A DNA stretch of 64,000 nucleotides from Candidatus Sysuiplasma superficiale (GCA_019720975.1 JAGVSJ010000006.1:17971-81970); one strand, 5' to 3'; shown: positions 39,139-50,313, counted from the stretch's first letter. A program made the numbers and translations. The notes: generated by a model not told the origin, from the letters alone.

Positions 39139-40338
39139 GTGCTTCTGTTTCTTACAGGCGACGTCGTCTACGGACTGCTCTTCGCGGCTGCTTCTGCAGT
39201 CATAACTGTGTCCAGATTTGTGTTTTCTGACTTCTCCAGTATTACTGTCGAGTGCACTGTCCTGCCCCGGGAAATATATGCGGGGGATGACATCACCATC
39301 AGTCATCGCTTCAGATCATATCGTGGCTCTGTGTTCATAGTCTCTGTTCTGCAGAGGTTTCCTGAAGGCATGGGTATCGGTGACATAGCCTATGAATGCC
39401 TTGTCAGGGGCGAAAGAAGACTGGATTTCGTTTTTCATGTCGGCGGTGCCGGCATCTTCCCGGTTGATCCGCCCCAGGTGAGGGTGTATGACATTTTCAG
39501 GCTGAGGAGCATGCCTTTGAGCAGTGGTAACGGGTACCATATCTCATCGATGCGCCGTGTGGAGAGAATAGACGCAGGCGTTGTCAGACCCTTTCACTAC
39601 ACCATGCAGGCCGGTAACATAGTCTCAGCGTTTGCCGGCAGTGGGATTGAATTTCACTCTGTTGTCAGTTACGCCGGCAGTCCTGAATCCAGAAGAATAA
39701 ACTGGAAAACTACAGCCAGAACGGGTGAACTGTGGTTCAACCGCTATTCGAGTGAAAGGAGCGGTACGGCTGTCATTCTACTCGACCTCAGACAGATAGC
39801 CTCAGATGAAGAGCTCACAGTACGGTTTGCGGAGAGGGCAGTGCAGGCTGCACTGTCTTTCGCATACAGTTCGCTGCAGGAACGCAACGCTGTAGGAATG
39901 ATCGCAATCGGTGAGAGAGTGATCAGCATTCGGACAGATTTCGGAAGGAGGCATTATGAGAGAATATCACGGGCTCTGATGCTTATGCGCCCTTCAAGAG
40001 AATATTCGCCTGTCAGGCTTGACGCAGCAGCCAGCAGATACGCACACTATGCTTCACAGCTGATCGTCATAACACCTCTGCATGAGAGGGATGATGTGGA
40101 TTCAATTGCATCGCTTTCCATTTCGCACAGGGACATACTGCTTGTCGTGCCGATGCTCCACCACAGAGAGAGTGCTGCCTCAGCAATGCAGATAGCGGCA
40201 GAAATTACACGCCTGAGACAGCAGAACAACGCCATAGCCGCATCCCGCTTCTGTCGAACGTTTGTCTGGGAACAGGACGTGGATCTTGGCATGATTTCCG
40301 AACTGCCAGGTTATGCTGCCGGGAGGATGAGAAGATGA
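39139..40338 (+). CDS. DUF58 domain membrane protein
   Basis: N-terminal hydrophobic segments; VVSYAGSPESRRINWKTTARTGELWFNRYSSERSGTAVILLDLRQ. Frame is open back to the moxR stop, so the start is uncertain. Confidence 0.85.
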   Translation: MLLFLTGDVVYGLLFAAASAVITVSRFVFSDFSSITVECTVLPREIYAGDDITISHRFRSYRGSVFIVSVLQRFPEGMGIGDIAYECLVRGERRLDFVFHVGGAGIFPVDPPQVRVYDIFRLRSMPLSSGNGYHISSMRRVERIDAGVVRPFHYTMQAGNIVSAFAGSGIEFHSVVSYAGSPESRRINWKTTARTGELWFNRYSSERSGTAVILLDLRQIASDEELTVRFAERAVQAALSFAYSSLQERNAVGMIAIGERVISIRTDFGRRHYERISRALMLMRPSREYSPVRLDAAASRYAHYASQLIVITPLHERDDVDSIASLSISHRDILLVVPMLHHRESAASAMQIAAEITRLRQQNNAIAASRFCRTFVWEQDVDLGMISELPGYAAGRMRR

Positions 40339-40847
40339 GACGGAACAGGCTGGAAACTGCGGGATACGCCGTAACGGCTGTCCCCTCACTTCTCATGTCT
40401 CTGTTTTCATATCCCGCTCACTACGTTCCTTTTGCAGTCGTTGCTGCCGCTGTCTTCGTGATAAGCCTGGCAGGAATAAGAACGGCCGGATTCGCACTGA
40501 ACCTTTCAGCCCTCCTGCTCTTCGCGTACGGACAGAGATTTTCCCTTCCTGATGTTGCAGGAGACATACTCATTTTCGTTCTGATATCTGCCTCAGCAAT
40601 TGTTCCTGCCTGCGGAAACGTCACGCCAGTATCCGAAGCCGCTGACCGAATAATCACACGCCTGATCCTCCAGCTGTCCGGAAGTTTCCTGGCCGCGCTT
40701 CTTGCAGCACTGGCTGTTGTTATCATCGCTGAGCAGCTTGGCTTCAGCATAAACAGTATTGCGCTGCTTGTGCCTTTCCTGGGCGGAGCACTGCTGGCTC
40801 TCCTGTTTCTGGCAGGCCGGATAGAGAGAGATTCAGAAAGGGGTTGA
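40335..40847 (+). CDS. Multi-pass membrane protein in MoxR/DUF58 operon
   Basis: 5-6 hydrophobic segments; ATGA overlap with DUF58 gene. Confidence 0.7.
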   Translation: MRRNRLETAGYAVTAVPSLLMSLFSYPAHYVPFAVVAAAVFVISLAGIRTAGFALNLSALLLFAYGQRFSLPDVAGDILIFVLISASAIVPACGNVTPVSEAADRIITRLILQLSGSFLAALLAALAVVIIAEQLGFSINSIALLVPFLGGALLALLFLAGRIERDSERG

Positions 40848-40951
40848 TTCTGCTGCCGCAGCGTACAAATAAAAGGCGACAATTTAATTAATGAAATGGC
40901 ATAGTGTAACCCATCCTGGCCCAGGGCCAGCCAATTGCACGGAGGATTTAG

Positions 40952-41905
40952 GTGCGCGAAGCATCGCTGACACAGGATACACTGTATGAAGCTGTCAGGG
41001 AAATCAAATCGAGACACTCAATTGTCGGCCGCGATGAGGAGCTTGCGGAAGCGCTGATGTGTGTCTCTGCCGGAAGGCACATACTCATAGAAGGACCGGT
41101 CGGCGTCGGAAAGACAGTCCTTGCATCATCAATAGCGGAGTACCTTGGCAGACCGATATTCAGGGTTGACGGTGATGAGCGCTATACGGAGCAGAAACTG
41201 ACAGGATGGTTTGATCCGCCCGCTGTGATGCAGAGGGGGTACACACATGAGTCGTTCATAAGCGGTCCTCTGTCGAACGCCATGACGCAGGGCGGCATAC
41301 TTTTCATAAATGAACTAAATCGTCTGAATGAGGGAGTACAGAATGTACTTCTTCCCGCGATGGATGAGGGCAAGATAGAGATACCCCGGATAGGAACGAT
41401 TTACGCAAAGGAAGGTTTTTTGATAATATCCACACAGAATCCGCGTGAATTCATCGCAACAAGCTCGATATCCGAAGCACTCTCCGACAGATTTGAACTC
41501 CTTCCTCTTTCATATCAGAGTGAAGCGGAGGAAAGAGAGATAGTAGAAAGGAGAACAGGAACACGGGACAGGAAAGTTGTTGAGACGATAGTCGCCATAA
41601 TCAGGGAAACGCGCGTACATCCCTCTGTGAGGCGTGGTGCCTCGATTAGGGCGGCAACAAGCATGGCTGCAATAATGAACTATCTCGGAACCGATGTAGA
41701 AGACTACAGGAAGGCAGCCTATCTGGCGCTTCCCACAAGGATCGAGCTGAGGGAGGACTCGAAGAAGAACGTTTATGAGATTATCGACGAGATAATAGAC
41801 AAAGCAGTCTTTTCTTCGGCATCACTCAAGCCCGAGGCGAAGCCCCAAGACGCTGTTGAGGATACGAAGGGCACCGGTGAGGAAAAAAAAACGATCAGGA
41901 AATGA
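40952..41905 (+). CDS. Second MoxR/CbbQ-type AAA+ ATPase
   Basis: HILIEGPVGVGKTVLASSIAEYLGRPIFRVDGDERYTEQKLTGWFDPPAVMQRGYTHESFISGPLSNAMTQGGILFINELNRLNEGVQNVLLPAMDEGKIEIPR. Confidence 0.93.
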   Translation: MREASLTQDTLYEAVREIKSRHSIVGRDEELAEALMCVSAGRHILIEGPVGVGKTVLASSIAEYLGRPIFRVDGDERYTEQKLTGWFDPPAVMQRGYTHESFISGPLSNAMTQGGILFINELNRLNEGVQNVLLPAMDEGKIEIPRIGTIYAKEGFLIISTQNPREFIATSSISEALSDRFELLPLSYQSEAEEREIVERRTGTRDRKVVETIVAIIRETRVHPSVRRGASIRAATSMAAIMNYLGTDVEDYRKAAYLALPTRIELREDSKKNVYEIIDEIIDKAVFSSASLKPEAKPQDAVEDTKGTGEEKKTIRK

Positions 41906-42804
41906 GCCCTGAGCCTGAGAGCGCATTTGAGATCATGCAGAGGTTGAAGGGCATAGTCGACATACCTTCAGGAACCAGTGATGAGGTTGTCTGGTCCATT
42001 GCAAAGAATTACCAGAAGATAAGACTTAAGGCAAAGGATCCGTCGCTTGTCCAGGCGGCGAAGAAGATCGCGATCAGGGCAATAATAGACCGGACGTTGC
42101 ACCAGCTCGGCCCGACAAAGATGCCGATGGTCAGAAAGAGGGTCGAGTACGCCCCTGGGGAAGAGGGTGAGATAGATGTATCCGGCACTCTGGACAACAT
42201 CCATTCGCTCAGGGAAATTAACCCGAAGGACATAATACTTGAAAGAAAGGAACTCAAGCACATTGCCTGCGTACTAATGATTGACGCCAGTCTCTCAATG
42301 ACCGGCGAAAAGCTTGCAATGGCAACCAGTTCGATAGCCGTTCTCGCCCACAGACTGAAAGGTATCGAGTACGGCGTCGTCCTCTTCGAAAACAGGGCCA
42401 ATGTCATAAAGAAAATGGATGCTGAGGCTGATCTTGAAAAACTGATAGGCGATCTGCTTGACCTCAATGCAATGGGATATACCAACATTGAGGAAGGATT
42501 GAGGGCAGGGATAAATGAGCTCGAAAAGGCGAAAACCACCGACAGAATTGGCATAATAGTCACTGACGGCAATTACACAATGGGACACGATCCAAGACAG
42601 ACAGCGTCGCTGTTTCCGAAGCTGCACGTTATAATGACAACCGGTCTTGATGCAAGGGAAGACATATGCAGCGGCATGGCGCAGAGGGGGAAGGGGAAGA
42701 TGTACGAAATCAAAAATTATGAGGAGATGCCGGGTGTGCTTTACAGCATCATAAAGACATTCCATCTCAGACTCCACCAGAGAGGCGGTATGAGGGAGAA
42801 ATAG
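41902..42804 (+). CDS. VWA (MIDAS) domain protein partnered with MoxR ATPase
   Basis: ACVLMIDASLSMTGEKLAMATSSIAVLAHRLKGIEYGVVLFENRANV...IEEGLRAGINELE...GIIVTDGNYTMG: DASLS MIDAS motif. Confidence 0.9.
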   Translation: MSPEPESAFEIMQRLKGIVDIPSGTSDEVVWSIAKNYQKIRLKAKDPSLVQAAKKIAIRAIIDRTLHQLGPTKMPMVRKRVEYAPGEEGEIDVSGTLDNIHSLREINPKDIILERKELKHIACVLMIDASLSMTGEKLAMATSSIAVLAHRLKGIEYGVVLFENRANVIKKMDAEADLEKLIGDLLDLNAMGYTNIEEGLRAGINELEKAKTTDRIGIIVTDGNYTMGHDPRQTASLFPKLHVIMTTGLDAREDICSGMAQRGKGKMYEIKNYEEMPGVLYSIIKTFHLRLHQRGGMREK

Positions 42805-42890
42805 GTCCGCTCCCTGTTCATTTGTGGCGATGCCTGTTCCCTTTGCCGAACTTCCCGCCGGTAAAAACAGATTAATAACATCAACCCCGT

Positions 42891-43961
42891 ATGGACGCAC
42901 GAGATGACAGAAGGATGTCTTCATACAGAATAACCCTGATACCTGGCGACGGGATTGGACCCGAAGTGACGGATGCTACGGTGAAGGTCCTCGAGGCCAC
43001 CGGGATCAATTTTGAGTGGGATGTGGTTGAGGCAGGGGAAAAGGTGATCGCCAGGGAAGGGACTCCCCTCCCCCAGCAGGTTCTGGACAGTCTGAAGAGG
43101 AACAGAGTGGGAATAAAGGGTCCTCTGACAACACCCATCGGCGGAGGGTTCAGGAGTGTTAATGTTGCACTGAGGCAGATGCTGGATCTGTATGCCAGCG
43201 TCAGACCTGCAAGATCCATTGCTGGGGAGGGCACGCTTTACACCGACATTGACCTGGTGGTCATAAGGGAGGCAACAGAAGAACTCTATTCAGGGGTGGA
43301 ACACTGGATAGACAGGGAACATTCGGCGGCAGAAAGCATATCGATTGTGACAAGGAAGGCCTCCGAGAGGATAGTCAGGTACGCGTTTGAGTATGCAGTC
43401 AGGGAGAAGAGGAGGAAGGTCACTTCTGTTCACAAGGCAAATATACTCAAGACCACCGGGGCTCTCTTTCAGGAGGTCTCACAGAAGATTGCTAGGGAAT
43501 ACCCCCAGATACAGTTTGAGGAGAGGCTAATAGACAACATGGCGATGCAGCTTGTGAAGAAGCCTCAGGAGTACGATGTCATTGTCACAACAAATCTCTT
43601 TGGAGACATACTGTCAGATCTGTGTTCAGGCCTGGCTGGAGGACTTGGAATTACACCCGGCGCGATAATAGGGGACAGCATAGGTCTTTTCGAACCTGTC
43701 CATGGCTCAGCTCCGAAATATGCCGGACAGGACAGGGTGAATCCTGTTGCCACAATTCTCTCAGGGGAGATGATGCTCCGCTACCTCGGTGAGCGTCAGG
43801 CGGCAGACAGGGTATGGAATGCTGTCTATGACACAATAAAGGAGAAGAAATTTGTCACGTATGACCTCGCACTGCCAGGATATACGCAGAGGCCGGTGCA
43901 GCCCTCAACTTGCTCCCGGATGGCTGCGGAGATAGCAAAAAAGGTAAGGGAGAACAGCTGA
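42891..43961 (+). CDS. Isocitrate/isopropylmalate dehydrogenase family (NAD-dependent beta-decarboxylating)
   Basis: [25 protein letters not shown]...[10 protein letters not shown]...[22 protein letters not shown]...[13 protein letters not shown]...[30 protein letters not shown]. Confidence 0.93.
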   Translation: MDARDDRRMSSYRITLIPGDGIGPEVTDATVKVLEATGINFEWDVVEAGEKVIAREGTPLPQQVLDSLKRNRVGIKGPLTTPIGGGFRSVNVALRQMLDLYASVRPARSIAGEGTLYTDIDLVVIREATEELYSGVEHWIDREHSAAESISIVTRKASERIVRYAFEYAVREKRRKVTSVHKANILKTTGALFQEVSQKIAREYPQIQFEERLIDNMAMQLVKKPQEYDVIVTTNLFGDILSDLCSGLAGGLGITPGAIIGDSIGLFEPVHGSAPKYAGQDRVNPVATILSGEMMLRYLGERQAADRVWNAVYDTIKEKKFVTYDLALPGYTQRPVQPSTCSRMAAEIAKKVRENS

Positions 43962-43971
43962 AACAGGCGCT

Positions 43972-45201
43972 TCACAGTTCTATTGTTTCGCCTTTCCTTG
44001 GCATCAACACCTTTCTGCCGTCCATACTGTCGGCCAGCATCCTTCTCTTCTCCCCGTCGCCGTGAACGAGTATGACTGTTTCGGGATTGCACCTTTCGAC
44101 GAAGGAGAGCAGTTCGCTGTGGCCCGCGTGGGCGGAAAGATCAAAGCGTGCCACCTCACAGTTTATCTTTTCGATGACACCGTTGATTTCGAGATGCCCT
44201 GTGCTTAGGAGTCTGTGGCCGTTCGATTCCTCCACCTGGAAACCGCTTATGAGTATACCGCTTTTCGGATCGTCCTTTATCCGCTCAATGTAGCTCAGTG
44301 CAGGTCCTCCATCGAGCATTCCGCTTGTGGTGACGATCACATCTGCCCTGTCACTCCTGAAGCGATCCTCGTTTGTCTCCACCTCATACGCTTTGAGGCA
44401 GGCACGCCTGAGATTTGAAGGGGATGCAACGAAATCCTTTGAACGCATGTATATCGTGTTGACCTTGCGCCCCATTCCATCCACCCAGATATTCAGCCCC
44501 GTTTTTTCCAGAATCAGAAGAAGCTCTTGCGTTCTACCAACAGCAAACGCAGGCAGTATGGCCTGCCCGCCCCTTCCAACTATCTCCTCAACCTTATCCG
44601 TCAGCTGGTCTTCGACCTGTCTCCTTTCCGGATGTTCCCTTCCTGCGTATGTGGATTCAACAACCATCACGTCCGTCCTGACTGCTTCAGCACCCTGAAC
44701 CAGCCTCGTTTCCGCAGTGTGTATGTCGCCTGTGAAGAGCACGTTCCTTTCCCCCCTTATCTCAAACATTGCAGCGCCAGGTATGTGACCTGCCTTCCTT
44801 GGGACGAACTCTGTTCCGCCTATCTCGAAGGGTGTGCCAAATCGTTCGATGTCGAAGAGCTTCATTGCATCGTCAACGTCGGAGAATTCGTACGGTTCGC
44901 TGTATCCCTCCATCCTTGCAACCTTTATGCTGTCCAGCATCAGGAGACGGCCAACGTCCTTTGTAGGCATGGTGGAGTGAACGGTGACAGGGTAGTTCGC
45001 TGTCAGCCACGGTATCATTCCTGAATGGTCGACATGGGCGTGGGTGAGGACAATCTCATCGACAGCAGGGGCAGGCAAGGGGTAGACAGGCGGATCGCGG
45101 GGTATCAACCCGTAGTCGAACATAACCTTCCCGAATCCGTCCTCCATCATCACGGCAAGTCCGCCGACCTCATCAGCACCGCCAAAAAACCTGAATTTCA
45201 A
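43972..45201 (-). CDS. Metallo-beta-lactamase/beta-CASP family RNase (aCPSF-like)
   Basis: EIVLTHAHVDHSGMIPWLTANYPVTVHSTMPTKDVGRLLMLDSIKV...GHIPGAAMFEIRGERNVLFTGDIHT...VESTYAGREHPERR...SGMLDGGPALSYIERIKDDPKSGILISGFQ...LSAHAGHSELLSF...VHGDGE; no KH domains. Confidence 0.93.
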   Translation of the reverse strand: MKFRFFGGADEVGGLAVMMEDGFGKVMFDYGLIPRDPPVYPLPAPAVDEIVLTHAHVDHSGMIPWLTANYPVTVHSTMPTKDVGRLLMLDSIKVARMEGYSEPYEFSDVDDAMKLFDIERFGTPFEIGGTEFVPRKAGHIPGAAMFEIRGERNVLFTGDIHTAETRLVQGAEAVRTDVMVVESTYAGREHPERRQVEDQLTDKVEEIVGRGGQAILPAFAVGRTQELLLILEKTGLNIWVDGMGRKVNTIYMRSKDFVASPSNLRRACLKAYEVETNEDRFRSDRADVIVTTSGMLDGGPALSYIERIKDDPKSGILISGFQVEESNGHRLLSTGHLEINGVIEKINCEVARFDLSAHAGHSELLSFVERCNPETVILVHGDGEKRRMLADSMDGRKVLMPRKGETIEL

Positions 45202-45354
45202 TCAAACACCTTCCTCATCCGATGTAAAACTGCAGGACGAATGCTACGGATAAATGGCACAGTGGAACACTTTCCCTGACCTGTTTCCTGATTTCATCAT
45301 TCCTGCTCCATCAGGTCTCACATTGTCTCCGTAATTAACCTTTTCCCAAAAGAG

Positions 45355-46329
45355 CTACCTTCTCATCCTTGGGTCCAGTATGTCCCTGAGCCCGTCGCCG
45401 AGAAGATTGAGGCCTAATGAATACAGGAGAATGGCCATTCCTGGAACAACAAATGTCCAGGGATACTGTAGAGCCTCGATAATACCTATACTCTTGTACT
45501 GGAAATAGGTGGCAAGATTCCCCCATTCCGGCAGATAGATGAAATTGATGCCAATGTTGATGTAATCGAGTGCAGCAAGAAGAAGAACCACACTGCCCAC
45601 GTCCAGTGACATCTGTACGAACACAGGATAGACAGAATTTGGTATTATGTGTTTGAATACAGTCCGGACGGTGTTTGAGCCTGAGGCTTTTGCCGCTTCG
45701 ACGTATTTAAGTTCACGTACAGACAGTACCTGCCCTCTCACCAGCCTTGCGTACGTGGGCCACCATATGATGATGAAGGACACCACGAGCAGAGTGATCA
45801 CACCACCAGGCACATGGTCGAAGTCCTGCCTGAAAACAACAATCATGGCTATTGCAAGAACAATGAATGGAATGGAGAAGAATATGTCGGTTATGCGCAT
45901 CAGTATGTCGTCCACGACACCGCCCTTGTAACCGGCAAAAGCGCCGAGAAGTATACCGATCGTGGCGCCTGAAAGAACAACTGCGAGCGATATCCCGAGG
46001 TCCACCCTTGCGGCCTTGATGATGGCAGGCAGAAGGTTTATGCCGAAGTACGTGGTGCCAAGAGGGTACCTCCATGACTGGAACCACGGGATGTAGTTGT
46101 TGAGGAGGTTCTTCTGCGGATAAAGCACATAAGGATTGCCGCTCGTAAGCACAGGTGAAAATATGGCCAGAAGAACAAAGAAGGATGTCATGATGAGCCC
46201 GGCAAGTGCAAGAGGGCTCTGTTTGAAGTAATAAAACTGCCTGCGGAACTGGGCGATCCGCGGTGCAATGCTGCTCTGCCTCACTCCCTCCTTTCCACCG
46301 AAAGCTGTTGCCATTACATAGCACCTCAT
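45355..46329 (-). CDS. Peptide ABC transporter permease (DppC-type)
   Basis: DppC-like TM pattern; YVEAAKASGSNTVRTVFKHIIPNSVYPVFVQ EAA loop. Confidence 0.93.
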   Translation of the reverse strand: MRCYVMATAFGGKEGVRQSSIAPRIAQFRRQFYYFKQSPLALAGLIMTSFFVLLAIFSPVLTSGNPYVLYPQKNLLNNYIPWFQSWRYPLGTTYFGINLLPAIIKAARVDLGISLAVVLSGATIGILLGAFAGYKGGVVDDILMRITDIFFSIPFIVLAIAMIVVFRQDFDHVPGGVITLLVVSFIIIWWPTYARLVRGQVLSVRELKYVEAAKASGSNTVRTVFKHIIPNSVYPVFVQMSLDVGSVVLLLAALDYINIGINFIYLPEWGNLATYFQYKSIGIIEALQYPWTFVVPGMAILLYSLGLNLLGDGLRDILDPRMRR

Positions 46330-47411
46330 CCGAGACGGACCCTTGGGTCAAGATATGCGTATATGATATCAACAATAAGGTTAGCGGTGACAATGATTAT
46401 AGCGAAAACGAACACAGATGCCATTATGGATGCAAAATCATTGACAATCGCCGCCTCGGCAAGCCAGTAGCCTATACCTGGCCAGGAAAATATATCCTCT
46501 GTGATGACAACGCCGCCCATGAGAGAGGCGAGAAGGAGACCCAGGATGGTTATTGTTGCGGAATATGCGTTGCGTTTGACGTGTTTGTTTATCACACGTT
46601 TCTGCGGAAGACCTTTTGCCTTTGCTGTGCGCACATAGTCCTGCCCCATCGCGTCAAGCATGCTGGAGCGCAGAAAACGGACAATGGCACCCATACTCGT
46701 GAGGGCCACTGTAAGCGCCGGTAGGATTATGTGTTCCATTCCATTGAGGAAGGCCGGTATATCGCCGTATATCAGAGTATCGACAAGCAGAAAGCCAGTC
46801 GGCCTGGTTCCCTCTATCAGCGCACCCTGATGCACAACCCACGGCTGGAAGCTGCCAGTAGAGGTGAAGTAATATGAAGAGTTCAGAGCACCTGAAATTT
46901 GAGTGATTGGGATATATGGTGCGATTGCGAATATCAGGAGAAGCCCGAGCCAGAATGTTGGTGTTGAATAACTTATCATGGCCCAGAGCCTTGATGCGTG
47001 GTCCGGGAGTTTGTCTCTCTTAACCGCAGATATGACACCCAGTGGTATGGAGAATATAATTACAAGTATTATGGAAGCAATGGCGAGTTCAATCGTGTTC
47101 GGCAGCCTCTCCTGCATGACCTGGAATACAGGTCTGTAGGTCCCGACAAGGGTGTCGAAGCCACTGGTAAACCCCCAGTGACCTGTAAGAAGCCCCTGCA
47201 TGTAATAGAAATACTGCAGATAAACGGGTGATTTGAGATGGTATTCGGCTATGATCCTTGCCTTTGCCTCAGGTGTCCTTATCCTGCCCATGAGTGAACT
47301 TATCCACAGGCCTATGTTAACGCGTGTCAGTATGAATGTGAATGCAGTTACCCCGATAATGACAGGTATGAGAAGAATCAGTCTTCTGATGATATAGGTT
47401 GACATCTTCAT
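46326..47411 (-). CDS. Peptide ABC transporter permease (DppB-type)
   Basis: MSTYIIRRLILLIPVIIGVTAFTFIL...RFLRSSMLDAMGQDYVRTAKAKGLPQKRVINKHVKRNAYSATITILG. Confidence 0.94.
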   Translation of the reverse strand: MKMSTYIIRRLILLIPVIIGVTAFTFILTRVNIGLWISSLMGRIRTPEAKARIIAEYHLKSPVYLQYFYYMQGLLTGHWGFTSGFDTLVGTYRPVFQVMQERLPNTIELAIASIILVIIFSIPLGVISAVKRDKLPDHASRLWAMISYSTPTFWLGLLLIFAIAPYIPITQISGALNSSYYFTSTGSFQPWVVHQGALIEGTRPTGFLLVDTLIYGDIPAFLNGMEHIILPALTVALTSMGAIVRFLRSSMLDAMGQDYVRTAKAKGLPQKRVINKHVKRNAYSATITILGLLLASLMGGVVITEDIFSWPGIGYWLAEAAIVNDFASIMASVFVFAIIIVTANLIVDIIYAYLDPRVRLG

Positions 47412-47609
47412 TGAGGTCGATCACACATCCTGCAGTTTTCCGACGGGTGAGGCAATTCACTCTGTTGCCGTTGTATGGGAGTCACACTATTTAACGGTTG
47501 ATTTTTGACACCTGGCACTTGCCGAGTCTGACCCCCACCCCGGGACAAGCGGGCGCAATGTCCTGGGGAAAGAGAGTATGAACCGAATTCAGCTCCGCAC
47601 ACTGGCTTT

Positions 47610-48806
47610 TCAGTTTGGTCTTCCAAGAACAGATTCATCGAAATGCTCTCCCGCCATCACGCTGGCCCTTTCCGCGGCCTCAATTATTCTGCTGTCCATC
47701 CTGTGAATGAGATGGCATGCAACCAGATGAGGCGTGTTGTTCCACCGCAGCAACTTCGGTTCCTTCTCCCTGCATATCTGTTCCGCGTATGGACATCTTG
47801 TCCTGAATCTGCATCCGCTCGGAGGCGAAGCGGCACTCGGGACATCACCCGAGAGTATTATCCTTTCCCTTCTCAGAAGAGGGTCGGGAATTGGTATTGC
47901 GGATATCAGTGCCTGGGTATAAGGATGCAGCGGATGGACGAACAGTTCCTCCGTTTCCGAGACCTCCACTATCTTGCCCAGATACATGACAAGCACCCTG
48001 TTGCACATAGCCCTGATAACGCTCAGATGATGAGAGATGAAGAGATACGACATATTGTTCTTCAACTGCAGGTTCCTCAGGAGATTGAGTATCTGTGCCT
48101 GAACAGAGACATCCAGAGCTGAAGTTGGCTCATCCAGCACTATGAACTTTGGGTTGAGAGCAAGTGCCCTTGCAACACAAATCCTCTGCCTCTGCCCGCC
48201 GCTGAATTCATGTGGAAAACGGTAAAGATGCTCCTCATTCAGACCGACGTCACTGATGAGAGAGGAGACCCTGTCCTTTATTTCCTCCTTTGTTCCCTCT
48301 CTGTATATCCGCAGCGGTTCGGCAAGTATATCCTTGACAAGCATCCTTGGATCGAGTGATGCGAAGGGATCCTGGAATACTATCTGCATTGTCTTCCTTA
48401 TATTCCTGAGATGTACTCCTTTTGCCTTAAAAACAGAATACTTTTCGGCTATCTCCCTGATCCTTGCAATGATCTCTTCAGCCCTCTGTGTGCTGTCTCC
48501 GATGCCTTCCAGTTCGGCATAGAGAGAATCTATCTCACCGAAAACATCATCAGGTGCATCCACGAAGGCCTGACCGGATGTCGGCTCAAGCAGCCGCAGT
48601 ATGGTTCTGCCCGTCGTTGTCTTGCCGCATCCGCTCTCTCCCACAAGACCAACTGTTTCACCCTGATATATCTGGAACGAGATATCGTCCACGGCATGGA
48701 CATAACCTATACTCCTGGCCATAACACCCGCCTTTATAGGGAAAAGCTGCTTCAGGTGTCTGACATCCATATACAGGCCGCTACTGCTTACCGGAATCAC
48801 CTCCAA
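47610..48806 (-). CDS. Peptide ABC transporter ATPase (DppF-type)
   Basis: GLVGESGCGKTTTGRTILRLLEPTSG...MQIVFQDPFASLDPRM...HEFSGGQRQRICVARALALNPKFIVLDEPTSALD; C-terminal CRFRTRCPYAEQIC. Confidence 0.94.
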   Translation of the reverse strand: MEVIPVSSSGLYMDVRHLKQLFPIKAGVMARSIGYVHAVDDISFQIYQGETVGLVGESGCGKTTTGRTILRLLEPTSGQAFVDAPDDVFGEIDSLYAELEGIGDSTQRAEEIIARIREIAEKYSVFKAKGVHLRNIRKTMQIVFQDPFASLDPRMLVKDILAEPLRIYREGTKEEIKDRVSSLISDVGLNEEHLYRFPHEFSGGQRQRICVARALALNPKFIVLDEPTSALDVSVQAQILNLLRNLQLKNNMSYLFISHHLSVIRAMCNRVLVMYLGKIVEVSETEELFVHPLHPYTQALISAIPIPDPLLRRERIILSGDVPSAASPPSGCRFRTRCPYAEQICREKEPKLLRWNNTPHLVACHLIHRMDSRIIEAAERASVMAGEHFDESVLGRPN

Positions 48807-50313
48807 AAAGGAAACAGGCCACAGAATGCCCTGCAGTCACTTCAATAGTGGCGGGGACGGTCGTTCTGCATATATCCATCACAAACGGGCATCTCGGATG
48901 GAAACGGCATCCCGACGGCGGTCTGAGGAGATTTGGCACAGAACCTGAGATGGATGAAAGCTTCTTGCCTGGCATGTCAAGCCTTGGAATCGCTGAAAGC
49001 AGCCCTTTGGTATAAGGATGGAGCGGGTTCCTGAAAATTTCTCTGACAGTGCCGCTTTCCACAACAAGGCCTGCATACATCACAGCCACCCTGTCACATA
49101 TTTCAGAAATGACGCCAAGATCATGTGTTATGAGAAGTATTGATGCGTTGCTTGTCTTCTTCAGTTTGCGCATCAGGTCAAGAATCTGTGCCTGAATTGT
49201 GACGTCAAGCGCGGTTGTGGGCTCATCTGCTATCAGAAGGGACGGGTTGCAGGACAGTGCCATGGCAATCATGACTCGTTGCTGCATTCCACCACTGAGC
49301 TCATGAGGATAGCTGCTCAGTATCTTATGAGCATCCGGAATACTGACCTGTTTCAGGAGTTCCTCCACCCACACAGATGTTTCAGCCCTTATGCTCCTGT
49401 CGGCCTCGCGCCGTGCGACAAGATTGAGCCTGTGAAGGGCTATTATCCTCCTTGTCCTTCTGACCTCAGCGGAAATGCTGTTGAGCAAGTTGAGATCGCT
49501 TCCGAGCAGTATCTCATTTCTTTCCCTTTTCATCAGCTGGTCGAGCTTCTTCTCGAGCTCCAGAATGGTCTTCGCCTGTTTTGAAAGAGAGCCAATCCTT
49601 GCAATCTGGACAGCCTCGGAAACACGCCTTGAGAGTTTCTGCCCGCGCGAAACTATTATGTCATAAATCTGTATCTGCTGCCTCTGATCTTTCACAAATC
49701 TTGAAATCGAGAGCATGGCGGATTTTCTGAAATCATCACTCTGATTCCCTGAAATATCGAACTCCTCGGCGAGCCTTTTGACCTCAGTCCTGAAACCTGA
49801 AAGTTCGGAACTGCCCTTGTTCAGTATAGAGTCGACGATCTCAGATTTACGGTGCATCAGAAGCGCTTCACCAATCTGCCTTTCAACAGTCATCACCGGG
49901 TTCAGGGCAGTTGTGGGCTCCTGAAAGATCATTGAAATTTCTCTTCCCCTTATTCCCTGGAAAATCCGTTCTGTTAGTCTGATGACCCTTTTGTTCCTCA
50001 CTACCTTTATCCTATTGCCCGTGTCCACGTACTTTGCTTCATATGGAAGATAGCGGGTCAGGTTTGCTCCTTTGTAAATTATCTGGCCGGAAACAATCCT
50101 TCCAGGTGGATCCTGTATAAGCTTCAGTATGGAAAATGCAGTGACACTCTTGCCGCAGCCTGTCTCGCCCACAATTCCAAGTGTTTCGCCCTTCCTCACA
50201 TAGAGGCTCACACCATCAAGCGCCCGGACGACACCGTCATATACGAAGAAATATGTCTTTAGATCCTCTATCCTTAGCAGAATATCGGGATCCTGTTCTG
50301 TCAGGGCACTCAT
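48781..50313 (-). CDS. Peptide ABC transporter ATPase (DppD-type) with large helical insertion
   Basis: [21 protein letters not shown]...[17 protein letters not shown]..., ~170 aa charged helical insert, ...[41 protein letters not shown]-terminal [14 protein letters not shown]. Confidence 0.93.
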   Translation of the reverse strand: MSALTEQDPDILLRIEDLKTYFFVYDGVVRALDGVSLYVRKGETLGIVGETGCGKSVTAFSILKLIQDPPGRIVSGQIIYKGANLTRYLPYEAKYVDTGNRIKVVRNKRVIRLTERIFQGIRGREISMIFQEPTTALNPVMTVERQIGEALLMHRKSEIVDSILNKGSSELSGFRTEVKRLAEEFDISGNQSDDFRKSAMLSISRFVKDQRQQIQIYDIIVSRGQKLSRRVSEAVQIARIGSLSKQAKTILELEKKLDQLMKRERNEILLGSDLNLLNSISAEVRRTRRIIALHRLNLVARREADRSIRAETSVWVEELLKQVSIPDAHKILSSYPHELSGGMQQRVMIAMALSCNPSLLIADEPTTALDVTIQAQILDLMRKLKKTSNASILLITHDLGVISEICDRVAVMYAGLVVESGTVREIFRNPLHPYTKGLLSAIPRLDMPGKKLSSISGSVPNLLRPPSGCRFHPRCPFVMDICRTTVPATIEVTAGHSVACFLFGGDSGKQ

